The position numbers were made by a program, and so were the translations under genes. Under the pieces are notes generated by a model, which searched no databases, was not told where the DNA came from, and worked only from the letters and a program-made list of their open reading frames with translations. From Mesorhizobium sp. (GTDB taxonomy: Bacteria > Pseudomonadota > Alphaproteobacteria > Rhizobiales > Rhizobiaceae): a DNA stretch of 64,000 nt. The stretch is from contig SAQL01000005.1 of assembly GCA_004020645.1 (NCBI GenBank), forward strand, positions 124,001 through 188,000. Direction: 5' to 3'. Shown piece by piece: positions 35,895 through 43,746 of the stretch (position 1 is the stretch's first letter; every line of letters begins with the position of its first letter).

Positions 35895-36821
35895 TCAGCG
35901 GGATGCGACGAAGCGTTCCAGTTTGCCCAGAGTTTGCAGTCCCAGTTCCACGGCACCGAAGCCCTTCGCCTCCAGGAACTCGGCAGCCGTGCTGAATACC
36001 ATGCCCAGCGTTACCTTCGTTGCCCCGTCCTGATCCTCGAACGAGGCCCAGGCGTCGGCATGTTTCGGCCCGTTCTCGCCCCAATGCAGCGTATAGCCGA
36101 TCCTCTCCTCGGGCCGGACCTCGACATAGAGATGGTGGTTCGGGAAGACCGTGCCGTCAGGCGCGATCATGTCGAATACCCATTCGCCGCCCGCTCGCAA
36201 GTCGATCCTCTTCGTTCGACAGGAGAAGCCTTCCGGCCCCCACCATTGCGGCAGCGTTTCAGGGTTCATCCACGCGCCCCACACGATGGACCGCGGCGCC
36301 TGAATCACCCGCTGCAGCACCATGGTCCGTTCAGCCGCGCCCGCGAGGTTGTCCAGTCCCGCGCCGAAGCCTTCTCGATAGCCTGCCTCCATGTCCTGCG
36401 CCAGCGAGGAAAGCTGCACCGTCACGACCAGCCGGCTGCGCTCGTGCGTTCCCGAGATATCCGCCGTCACCAGCGCGACCGATTGAGTCACGCCTTCGCA
36501 CGAGATCACCTCATAGTTCACGCTGCGCAGCGCCGGCTGCAACGCCAGCCAGCCGCACTCGCAGCGGATGTCTGGATGACCCTCTACCTTGCAGAGCGAG
36601 ACCTCGCGACCACCCACCCTGGTGTCGGCCTCCAGGAACTCCACGGTGACCGAGGGCGATGGCGCAGCCCAGATCGCCCGCGCGGCCGGGGCCGTCCATG
36701 CCTCCCACAGCACGGCCAATGGCGCGGCCACGTCCCGTTCGAAGGTGAGCGTCGCAAAGCGGCCCTTCCTATCATCAGGCGCCGCACGGGTCGCACTGTT
36801 TGTAGCGAGGTTCTGTGTCAT
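35895..36821 (-). CDS. Tandem AHSA1/SRPBCC domain protein
   Basis: A 308-residue protein with two START-like AHSA1 domains. Domain 1 (about 20-150) has FERDVAAPLAVLWEAWTAP; domain 2 (about 165-305) has LQRVIQAPRSIVWGAWMNPE, then LPQWWGPEGFSCRT. The fold binds hydrophobic ligands; the function of these two-domain forms is not known. The gene overlaps an ArsR-type regulator by ATGA, a very common pairing in which the regulator controls the AHSA1 gene. Confidence 0.9.
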   Translation of the reverse strand: MTQNLATNSATRAAPDDRKGRFATLTFERDVAAPLAVLWEAWTAPAARAIWAAPSPSVTVEFLEADTRVGGREVSLCKVEGHPDIRCECGWLALQPALRSVNYEVISCEGVTQSVALVTADISGTHERSRLVVTVQLSSLAQDMEAGYREGFGAGLDNLAGAAERTMVLQRVIQAPRSIVWGAWMNPETLPQWWGPEGFSCRTKRIDLRAGGEWVFDMIAPDGTVFPNHHLYVEVRPEERIGYTLHWGENGPKHADAWASFEDQDGATKVTLGMVFSTAAEFLEAKGFGAVELGLQTLGKLERFVASR

Positions 36822-37159
36822 TCTTCGCTTTCCTTCATCACATTCATCACAAATGCATCCAACCGGTCGAGCCGAGCCTCCCAGATAGCCCGCTGTTCAT
36901 CGAGCCATGTCCGCACCGGATCCAGGGCCTCGGGTACGATGGCGCAGGTGCGTATCCGTCCGTCCTTGGACGTGGTGATCAACCCTGCCTCCTCCAGCAC
37001 GGAAAGGTGCCGCATCACCGTGGGCAGTCGCAGTCCCGTGGGGCCAGCCAAATCCGTCACCCGCGCAGGTGTTTCGGCGAGCCGGGTCAGGATCGACCGG
37101 CGGGTCGGATCAGCGAGCGCATGGAAGAGCAGCGAGAGAGCAGGATCATGCTTAGCCAT
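36818..37159 (-). CDS. ArsR-family transcriptional regulator
   Basis: A 113-residue winged-helix regulator. It contains LFHALADPTRRSILTRLAET, LRLPTVMRHLSVLEEAGLIT and YRIRTCAIVPEALDPVRTWL-like sequence (GRIRTCAIVPEALDPVRTWL). No cysteine metal site is present in the recognition helix, so it belongs to the AHSA1-linked type rather than metal sensors. I start at ATG 37159 (MAKHDPALSLLF) because the predicted promoter overlaps the longer frame that begins at 37210. Confidence 0.88.
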   Translation of the reverse strand: MAKHDPALSLLFHALADPTRRSILTRLAETPARVTDLAGPTGLRLPTVMRHLSVLEEAGLITTSKDGRIRTCAIVPEALDPVRTWLDEQRAIWEARLDRLDAFVMNVMKESEE

Positions 37160-37222
37160 GTCGCTAACTATCGCCCAATTTGCCGATAGCGCAAGCGAAA
37201 ACTTCGTCAAGTCGCTAAGTAT
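37158..37222 (-). promoter_or_regulatory. ArsR-AHSA1 promoter flanked by direct repeats
   Basis: GTCGCTAA occurs at 37160-37167 and 37211-37218, 51 bp apart, within 14-bp blocks that match at 12 positions. Between them on the minus strand are -35 TTGACG (37210-37205) and -10 TATCGG (37188-37183), spacer 16. About five helical turns separate the repeats, so one protein could bind both on the same face. They are candidate ArsR operators. Confidence 0.45.
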
Positions 37223-37460
37223 TTTTTGCCCAACGCGCCGAGCGGCGCAGCGGGCAGAAAGTCGGCCACCTCACCGAAGCGCTTCACGCGGCCTGCAAGA
37301 ATGGCCGCTGACCTGTTCCAGCCACGGCTATCTTATTGTTGGACCATGATCTTCTTTTGAAAAGGCGTTCGCCCTTTGCGAAGTCATGCTCTACTTTGAA
37401 GGGACGGCATGAGGGCACCGATTCTGGAAGAACGCAGCATTTGAAGTCGGGAAAGCATCC

Positions 37461-39104
37461 ATGATCGACGACGAGTCGGACAGCGAACGCGTCTCGGCGC
37501 TGGCGCCGTTCCGGCACGGCATTTTCCGCGCCGTATGGTCCGCCAGTCTGGTTTCGAATTTCGGTGGCTTGATCCAGGGCGTCGGCGCCGCCTGGATGAT
37601 GACTACGATCGCCACCTCGTCCTATCAGGTTGCGCTGGTCCAGGCGTCGACCACTTTGCCGATCATGCTGTTTGCGCTCGTTGCCGGTGCGATCGCCGAC
37701 AGCTTCAATCGCCGCAAGGTCATGCTGATTGCCCAGATCTTCATGCTGGTCGTCTCGGTTCTGCTGACCGTGTTCACCTATCTTGGCTTGATGACGCCGT
37801 GGACGCTGCTCGCCTTCGCCTTCCTGATCAACAGCGGCACGGCGCTTTACAATCCGTCATGGCAGGCTTCTGTCGGTGACATGGTGCCGCGCGCCAAGCT
37901 GCCGGCGGCCGTCGCGCTCAACTCCTTGGGCTTCAACCTGACGCGAAGCGTCGGCCCGGCGATCGGCGGCATCATCGTTGCCGCCGCAGGTGCTGCAGCG
38001 GCTTTTGCCGCCAACGCTTTGAGTTATGTCGGGCTCCTCATCGTGCTTGCCCGCTGGAAGCCGGTTCTGCCGGCCTCGACACTGCCGCGCGAGGCGCTGG
38101 GCGCGGCGATGGGCGCCGGCCTGCGCTACGTCGCCATGTCGCCCAATATCGGCAAGGTGCTGGTCAGGGGTGCGGCTTTCGGCTTCAGCGCCGGCGCGGT
38201 TCTGGCGCTGCTGCCGCTGGTGGCGCGCGATGTCGTCAAGGGCGATGCCTTGACCTATGGCATCATGCTCGGTGCTTTCGGTATCGGTGCCGTCGGCGGC
38301 GCGCTGATCAGCGTCCGGCTGAGGCAGATCCTGTCCAGCGAGACGATGGTGCGCATGGCATTCGCCGGCTTCGCGCTCTGCGCCTTCAATGCCGCCGTCA
38401 GCGACCACGCCTGGCAGACGTCGCTCGGGCTGTTCATCGGCGGCGCCTGCTGGGTGATCGCGCTGTCGCATTTCAACGTCACGGTGCAGATGTCGACGCC
38501 GCGCTGGGTGGTCGGCCGGGTGCTCTCGGTCTATCAGACCGCGACCTTCGGCGGCATCGCGCTCGGCAGCTGGATTTGGGGTGTCGTCGCCGATGCGCAT
38601 GGCGCCGAATTCGCGCTGATCGCGGCCGCTGTCGCGATGCTGGCGGGCGGCGCGGTTGGCCTCTTGTTGCCGTTGCCGCAACAGGCGGTGCTCAACCTCG
38701 ATCCGCTGAACCGTTTCAAGGAGCCGCATCTTGCGCTCGACCTAAAACTGCGCAGCGGCCCCATCGCCATCATGATCGAATACATCATCCGCGAGGAGGA
38801 CGTGCCGGAATTCCTAGCCACCATGGCCGAACGCGGCCGCATCCGCCGCCGTGACGGCGCCCGCAACTGGACGCTGGCGCGCGATCTCGAAAATCCCGCA
38901 ATATGGATCGAGCACTATCACACGCCGACATGGCTCGAATACATCCGCCACAACAAGCGGGCCACCCATGCCGACGCCGTTATCGGCGAGCGCGTACGGG
39001 CGCTGCACAGCGGCGACGAGCCGCCGCGCGTCCGCCGCATGATCGAGCGTCCGACAACCGCCGGCACCGCGATCGTCATGCCTAAAGGACCGATCGAGCA
39101 TTAG
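37461..39104 (+). CDS. MFS exporter (MFS_3/EntS-like) with C-terminal ABM-like domain
   Basis: A 547-residue transporter. Residues 1-410 are a major-facilitator core of the EntS type, with ALVAGAIADSFNRRKVMLIA as the first conserved loop and FLINSGTALYNPSWQASVGD in helix 4. Residues about 425-520 form a soluble tail resembling antibiotic-biosynthesis-monooxygenase folds (IEYIIREEDVPEFLATMAER). This tail is common in the subfamily. GGAAAG precedes the ATG. The exported compound is unknown. Confidence 0.88.
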   Translation: MIDDESDSERVSALAPFRHGIFRAVWSASLVSNFGGLIQGVGAAWMMTTIATSSYQVALVQASTTLPIMLFALVAGAIADSFNRRKVMLIAQIFMLVVSVLLTVFTYLGLMTPWTLLAFAFLINSGTALYNPSWQASVGDMVPRAKLPAAVALNSLGFNLTRSVGPAIGGIIVAAAGAAAAFAANALSYVGLLIVLARWKPVLPASTLPREALGAAMGAGLRYVAMSPNIGKVLVRGAAFGFSAGAVLALLPLVARDVVKGDALTYGIMLGAFGIGAVGGALISVRLRQILSSETMVRMAFAGFALCAFNAAVSDHAWQTSLGLFIGGACWVIALSHFNVTVQMSTPRWVVGRVLSVYQTATFGGIALGSWIWGVVADAHGAEFALIAAAVAMLAGGAVGLLLPLPQQAVLNLDPLNRFKEPHLALDLKLRSGPIAIMIEYIIREEDVPEFLATMAERGRIRRRDGARNWTLARDLENPAIWIEHYHTPTWLEYIRHNKRATHADAVIGERVRALHSGDEPPRVRRMIERPTTAGTAIVMPKGPIEH

Positions 39105-39205
39105 GCCGTGCCGGTGTGTCCAGCTGGATGAGCACATGACGCTCAAATCCATGCGCCAAGCTGATGGGTAACACCTACACTAGTCGGCGCAACCCCACCC
39201 ACGCC

Positions 39206-40627
39206 TTAGGATGCAGCGCGCAGGCTCGTACGGACGCGCCGCCTGCTTGTGGCGCGGGCCTTCTCCGCCACGACACCGGTGATCTCGACCACGCCGTTCT
39301 CATGCGGTTTGGCGTTTGTCACCTTGTGGAGACGCTCATAGGGCAACAGTTCCTTGACCCGGGCATCGAGCAACGCGACCTCGGCTCGCAGATCCTCGCA
39401 TTCCTGCCTCTGGACATCGAGCTGTATCTGTTCGGATGCCTGCTGGAGGGAAAGCTGCGAAAAGTTCGCGCTCACCGTCGAAAGGTGCATCTTGTCGTTT
39501 TCGTTCTCCTTTCTGAGAGCGGACAACCTTTCCTCCGCAATTTGCTTTTCGGCCACAGCGTCGCTCCATTGAGCCTTGAGATTGGCGATCTCGCTGGCGG
39601 CTTGACTGTTCTCGTTCGAGGCAACTTCCAATCGTGATTGGAGGTTGCGAATTTCAGAGCGCAGGCCGCCGATCTCCGTGAAACTACGCGCACGCTCGGC
39701 CTCCCTGTCACCTTCCATGATACGGGCCGCTTCCGTCATTTCCGACAGCTTCGCTTGCGCGATATCGAGCGATTTCTGCAGCCGCATTTCCTCTTTCTCG
39801 CTCTTGCCAAGCGCAGCCAGCAGTTCCGAAAGTCGCGCCGCGTCATTGGCATGAATCGTCGAGAGTTCATCCAGCCGGTGCCGCGCCTCAGCTTCCCGTT
39901 TCAGCGCCTTGTCGAGGTCGATCGACAGGCTGACATGTTTTTCCCTCAGTATCTCGTTCTCGCGTGCGCATCTGTTGGCCTCGGCCGTTCTGGCCGAAAG
40001 CGTTTTGACGACGTCGCCGAACTGCGCTTCGCGTTCTGCGCTCGCATTGCCTGCCACCACGAGTTCCAGCCTTGCTGCAGCCAGCGCACCGCGAAGTGCC
40101 TCCTTGTCCTCGACCAGGCTTATCTCGCGCTGCTGCAGAGCCTCGACAGCGCTTTCACGCTCGCGCTGCTTTCTGGTCGCGTCGTGGAGCTGCTCCGACA
40201 GCACTCTTTGCTGCGTGGTCAGGCTGACATTTGCCAGTTCCAGTTCGTTGGCGCGAAGGATGTCCCCGTGAAGCAGCTTCAGGAATTCCCCTGTCAGATG
40301 ATGCGAGGTCGCGATCTCCGACAGTTTCGTGTTGATCTCCTCCAGATACTCCCGTGCATCGTCAAAAAGCCCATCAACGGCATTTAACGCAGCCAGTCGG
40401 GTTTGTGTATGGGAAGTCAGCCGTAATGCGACCTCGGGAGTGTCCGCATCGTCCTCAGGCTGAGAGTTGTCATTCCTTGCCGCGAGATTCTCATCCGGGA
40501 CGTCATTCAACGGCGATTGGTAGTCTAGGTTGAGACACTCATCGAATGCATCCGCCAAATCGGCTTCGAGCTCCTTGAATGCTCTGTCCACCTTCTCGGC
40601 ACGCTTGATCAGACTATTGATTCTCAT
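39206..40627 (-). CDS. Long coiled-coil protein of unknown function
   Basis: A 473-residue acidic-then-basic protein that I do not recognise. Residues about 100-440 are almost continuous heptad-type sequence rich in Glu, Ala, Leu and Arg (for example LSEQLHDATRKQRERESAVE). There is no membrane segment or signal peptide. A short globular-looking head (1-100) includes a low-complexity acidic stretch, and the tail is basic (TSRRRVRTSLRAAS). It stands alone between an MFS gene and a dioxygenase gene. Crescentin-like or other filament-forming proteins look like this, as do SMC-type fragments, but there is no ATPase motif. Confidence 0.75.
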   Translation of the reverse strand: MRINSLIKRAEKVDRAFKELEADLADAFDECLNLDYQSPLNDVPDENLAARNDNSQPEDDADTPEVALRLTSHTQTRLAALNAVDGLFDDAREYLEEINTKLSEIATSHHLTGEFLKLLHGDILRANELELANVSLTTQQRVLSEQLHDATRKQRERESAVEALQQREISLVEDKEALRGALAAARLELVVAGNASAEREAQFGDVVKTLSARTAEANRCARENEILREKHVSLSIDLDKALKREAEARHRLDELSTIHANDAARLSELLAALGKSEKEEMRLQKSLDIAQAKLSEMTEAARIMEGDREAERARSFTEIGGLRSEIRNLQSRLEVASNENSQAASEIANLKAQWSDAVAEKQIAEERLSALRKENENDKMHLSTVSANFSQLSLQQASEQIQLDVQRQECEDLRAEVALLDARVKELLPYERLHKVTNAKPHENGVVEITGVVAEKARATSRRRVRTSLRAAS

Positions 40628-40961
40628 GACTCAACGTCCCCCCTTCTAGCGCCACCACAGAGCCTTGATCCTCGCCTGCCGGATACGGGTTCATCCTACC
40701 TCCCCTGACGCGGTCGCCGCGTGAGATGACCGCTCTTGATTCTCCTGTCATGGTCCCGTTTACACCACCTCTGAGCGCAAAAGGCCGAGCCTACGCTAGG
40801 GACAGGCTTGGCCACTGTCCTCGTCTGTTTGAATGATGCAAACTGGAACTGCCCTGATTGCCGCCGGCTTTCGGGCAAACAACACCGTCGGAACGTCCGC
40901 CGGAGTTCAAGACCTTGTACCGACAGCTACTGACCGCACATCCGCGATCATCGTCGTGCCG
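40628..40961. other. Intergenic region between coiled-coil and dioxygenase genes
   Basis: No gene is supported in these 334 nt. Two short inverted repeats are present: ACGCGG-TCG-CCGCGT at 40708-40722 and GGACAG with CTGTCC at 40800-40820. Neither has a U-run. The region must contain the coiled-coil gene promoter, but I see no convincing boxes. Confidence 0.5.
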
Positions 40962-42074
40962 CTATCGGGAGAGGACGCGGATGCGGCTCTGAAACTCACC
41001 CCGATCGACATAGCATCCCCGCAGATGTCTCAGCCCCGTGTTTGGGTTGAACGATTGGCGGCCGTGAAGCACCCGGCGATTGTCGAAGACCGCCATTTCA
41101 CCGGCCTTGAGGCGGTAGGTTATTTGAAAACGCGAGCTGCGGATCATCATCATCAGCTTGCGATAAGCCGCATAGAAGGGGGTGCATATCTCGGAGGGAA
41201 GGTCGATGACATCGACAAGATGGGCGTTGAACCGCAACTCTGTCACGTCTCCATTGCGTCGAGTTACGATCACCGGAAACCGACCGCGCAGATCGTAGTT
41301 TTCGTCGTGAAAACGATAGGGGATATCGACCTCGCACAAGAGACGGTAGGCTTCCGGATCTTCCGCCTGTAATGCGGCCACGACCGCAAACCCGTCGGCA
41401 AAGACCGATCCACCGCCTTCAGCTTCATTCGCGATACAATGCAGGAATTGATAGCCGGGCGGCACCTCCTGGTTGGCAAGATCGGTGTGTAACGGCAGGG
41501 CGACCGGGGTGTAGGCCAAGTTGTTCGGGTTCGGCATCGACACGACTTCGAACATAGTGCCGAAATTTGTCTTGCGCAGGAAACCTACCCGCTCGGCCGC
41601 ACGCCGCCCGGCGTCGGGATCATCGCCAAGCCTCTCGACGATGGAGAGCCCGTATCCAGCCGTCGCCTTCAGCCAGGCAAGCAGATCGGCATCGCTTTGA
41701 AAGAGCTCCCCGGAAGAGTAACGCGGTATGGTTTCAAGATCGATCGAGCCGTCCCAGAGTTTCGGAGCGATCTCAGCCGGATCGTCCCGCTTTCTGCCTG
41801 GCCGGTAGGATTCAAAGAAATGGCCCGGGATTTCCTCCTCAGTCTGGTCGTTCGGCCAGACAATGCTCACAGCGCCGCCCCTGTCCCGCACGCTGAGGGG
41901 TCTGAGCGAGGCGTCTACGCTGGTCAGGTCGAATATTCGCTCTTCGGTCTGTGGGTGAAACGCCGATGGTGCATTATCCTTTAGCCAGAGCCAGGGATAG
42001 CAGACGGTTTCGCCTGACGAGAAAGTCACGGCAAGCGCGGTCTCCCGGGCTTCCACGGAAAGCATGGTATTCAT
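40962..42074 (-). CDS. Gamma-butyrobetaine hydroxylase-like Fe(II)/2-oxoglutarate dioxygenase
   Basis: A 370-residue enzyme of the TauD superfamily. A small amino-terminal DUF971-like domain (about 5-85, YPWLWLKDNAPSAFHPQT) precedes the catalytic domain. Iron ligands are His196 and Asp198 (PLHTDLAN) and His337 (VLHGRQSF), with the 2-oxoglutarate arginine likely in GLRHLRGCY. Architecture and motifs match gamma-butyrobetaine and trimethyllysine dioxygenases of the carnitine pathway. Rhizobia often use these to handle betaines, but no other carnitine gene is adjacent. Confidence 0.87.
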   Translation of the reverse strand: MNTMLSVEARETALAVTFSSGETVCYPWLWLKDNAPSAFHPQTEERIFDLTSVDASLRPLSVRDRGGAVSIVWPNDQTEEEIPGHFFESYRPGRKRDDPAEIAPKLWDGSIDLETIPRYSSGELFQSDADLLAWLKATAGYGLSIVERLGDDPDAGRRAAERVGFLRKTNFGTMFEVVSMPNPNNLAYTPVALPLHTDLANQEVPPGYQFLHCIANEAEGGGSVFADGFAVVAALQAEDPEAYRLLCEVDIPYRFHDENYDLRGRFPVIVTRRNGDVTELRFNAHLVDVIDLPSEICTPFYAAYRKLMMMIRSSRFQITYRLKAGEMAVFDNRRVLHGRQSFNPNTGLRHLRGCYVDRGEFQSRIRVLSR

Positions 42075-42390
42075 GATTGTGTCTCTCTGAACACGAAATT
42101 AAATTTCCAGATTGGATCAGGCCCGCAGGCCATCAACCCAGCGGTGGTGGCCACCACAAGCTCGGCTTCCCATAACGATGGGATCCGGGATTTCTGTTCG
42201 GTTCTTCGAGCACGCCATCTCCAGGCGAAATCTGGCTCCAGGTGAAATCTGGTGCACACGGCGATGGTAGCGGTCATTTGCCGGGAGTGTCCAGCTAAAT
42301 GCGATGGACCGCCTTCCCCCTCTCGGCTGCCTCTCGTGACCACCCAGCTTCGCTGCGGCGATAAAACCCATCTTCATCTCGGGGAACCGC
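42075..42390. other. Intergenic region upstream of the dioxygenase gene
   Basis: No gene is supported in these 316 nt. The sequence is less GC-rich near the dioxygenase start, where its promoter must lie, but no clear boxes or dyads were found. Immediately after it, at 42391, is the palindromic promoter of the SCP2 gene. Confidence 0.5.
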
Positions 42391-42421
42391 GTTGACGTAA
42401 ACGTCAACCCAAAGCTATATG
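42391..42421 (+). promoter_or_regulatory. Palindromic promoter of the SCP2 gene
   Basis: GTTGACGT-AA-ACGTCAAC (42391-42408) is a dyad with perfect 8-bp arms. It contains a -35 TTGACG, and 17-18 nt later comes CTATAT or TATATG as -10. A MerR-type regulator bound over the spacer would fit such geometry, and the dyad recalls LiuR-type sites; this is from memory. Transcription would start near 42428, 90 nt before the SCP2 ATG. Confidence 0.55.
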
Positions 42422-42517
42422 CGCCAGCGACCGTGATCGCGAAATGCGCAAGACGGCGACTTCGGCCAGATCGAAATGCCAATGTGCGACAAACGCAACG
42501 AGACGAGGAGAACGGCC

Positions 42518-42802
42518 ATGGGCGTTCAGGAAATTGCCGACAAGATCAGCGCGCGCGTGGCGAGTGCCGGGTTCGATCGTTCGGTGAAATTCGATACCGG
42601 CGGCGACGGTGTCATTGTCATCGACGGCGCCACCATCTCGACCACCGATGCGCCGGCCGACTGCACCATAAAGCTTTCGCTCGACGATCTGGAATCGCTG
42701 ATATCAGGCGATCTCAACCCGACCATGGCATTCATGTCCGGCAAGATAAAGGTCGAAGGCGACATGAGCGTCGCCATGGCGCTGAGCCAGTTGATCGGCT
42801 GA
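42518..42802 (+). CDS. SCP2 sterol-binding domain protein
   Basis: A 94-residue single-domain SCP-2 protein. It contains VKFDTGGDGVIVIDGATIST and the conserved DLESLISGDLNPTMAFMSGK, then IKVEGDMSVAMAL. These small proteins bind lipids or fatty acyl-CoA in a hydrophobic tunnel. GAGGAG lies ahead of ATG 42518. It is a single-gene unit ending in a strong stem-loop. The palindromic promoter suggests tight regulation. Confidence 0.92.
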   Translation: MGVQEIADKISARVASAGFDRSVKFDTGGDGVIVIDGATISTTDAPADCTIKLSLDDLESLISGDLNPTMAFMSGKIKVEGDMSVAMALSQLIG

Positions 42803-42818
42803 TCCAACAATCCGGATG

Positions 42819-42855
42819 AAAACAAGCCGCCGCCCCGATGGGCGGCGACTTGTTT
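42819..42855. terminator. Bidirectional terminator between the SCP2 and GNAT genes
   Basis: An AAACAAG-CGCCGCC arm pairs with GGCGGCG-CTTGTTT, giving a long GC stem with A-rich and T-rich flanks on opposite sides. It lies between convergent genes and can terminate both. Confidence 0.85.
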
Positions 42856-42863
42856 CCGATCCA

Positions 42864-43598
42864 TCAGGCAGCGAGCGGCAGCCGCTGTGCCTTCAGCTTG
42901 CGCCCCGCCACTTTCAGCGTGCCCTGCGCGCCGGCGAGTGCGCCTTCCACCAGCTCAAGCGCCAGCAGGCGGTGCCGCTCATAAGGCCCCGGCATGGCAA
43001 GCGAGCCGGTTCTTTCGGCCGAAAACCCGAAGCGCTCGTAATAGGGCGCATCGCCGACCAGCAGGATTGCCGCATGGCCCAGGCGTGCGGCTTCAGTGAT
43101 CGCATGGCGCATCAGCGCCGAGCCGATGCCGGCATTCTTGATTGTAGGATCGACGGCGAGCGGGCCAAGCAGAAGGGCTGCCCGACCGCCCTCGCCGAGC
43201 ACCACATCCCAGAGCCGCACGGTGCCGGCGACGGCGCCTGACGCGTCGCGCGCGACAAAGGCCAGGCCTTCCGAAGGCCGGCGGCCGCGCCGCAGCTTTT
43301 CCGATGATTTTTTCCGGCGCTTCGGCCCCATGGCGCGATCGAGCAAAGCCTCGCGCGCCGGGACGTCGACAGCGGTTTCGCCGGTGATCGCAAAAGCGCT
43401 GCCAATCTCCCCCCTTGAGGGGGAGATGTCGCCTAAGGCGACAGAGGGGGTCGCCGCGCGTGAAGCGCCAGCCCCACACAGTCCAAGAGAGGTCGCGACA
43501 GCTGAGCCGCCCCCCTCTGGCCTGCCGGCCATCTCCCCCTCAAGGGGGGAGATCGACCGCTGCGCAGCGCCTTCAACAATGAAATCCACAATTTCCAT
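42864..43598 (-). CDS. GNAT N-acetyltransferase interrupted in frame by a palindromic element
   Basis: A 244-residue protein. The acetyltransferase domain is residues about 65-240, with LLLGPLAVDPTIKNAGIGSA (acetyl-CoA loop Q/RxxGxG/A equivalent) and LLVGDAPYYERFGFSA, as in YhbS-type enzymes. Residues about 15-65 (SISPLEGEMAGRPEGGGSAV onward, ending SPSRGEIG) are encoded by a 149-bp palindromic repeat inserted after the first 15 residues. The frame stays open across it. The ATG at 43598 has GAAGGA ahead. Whether the enlarged protein is active cannot be judged. Substrate unknown. Confidence 0.8.
   Translation of the reverse strand: MEIVDFIVEGAAQRSISPLEGEMAGRPEGGGSAVATSLGLCGAGASRAATPSVALGDISPSRGEIGSAFAITGETAVDVPAREALLDRAMGPKRRKKSSEKLRRGRRPSEGLAFVARDASGAVAGTVRLWDVVLGEGGRAALLLGPLAVDPTIKNAGIGSALMRHAITEAARLGHAAILLVGDAPYYERFGFSAERTGSLAMPGPYERHRLLALELVEGALAGAQGTLKVAGRKLKAQRLPLAA
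43405..43553. repeat. 149-bp palindromic repeat element inserted in a GNAT gene
   Basis: The ends are perfect 23-bp inverted copies of each other, and each end is itself a hairpin (ATCTCCCCC paired with GGGGGAGAT). The interior carries GTCGCC-TAA-GGCGAC and further GC-rich dyads. It resembles dispersed palindromic repeats of Rhizobiales genomes. Its insertion in a coding region leaves the reading frame open through about 50 codons. Confidence 0.85.
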
Positions 43599-43687
43599 TT
43601 CCGCGATCCTTCACGAGCGGATTGTTCCACAGGCGAACCGAAGCGGGCGATCTCGTCGCCCGCACCGGGTGATCTGAGGGCCCTCAG

Positions 43688-43732
43688 CGCATTTTCAGGC
43701 GAAGTGGAACCGGTTCGCCGTCCGAAAATGCG
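43688..43732. repeat. 45-bp dispersed palindrome, RIME-like
   Basis: CGCATTTTC and GAAAATGCG flank a nested dyad containing GGAACCGGTTC. The pattern is a familiar rhizobial intergenic repeat. It lies 15 nt past the decarboxylase stop and could also act as its terminator. Confidence 0.65.
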
Positions 43733-43746
43733 TAAGAAAAGCACCG

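Noticed and set aside
39638..40387. Plus-strand frame antisense to the coiled-coil gene
   Set aside because: No motif and a skewed composition; the minus-strand protein has clear heptad structure.
40833..41372. A 179-codon plus-strand frame overlapping the dioxygenase gene
   Set aside because: It is antisense to the dioxygenase, whose iron ligands are intact; no independent evidence for coding.
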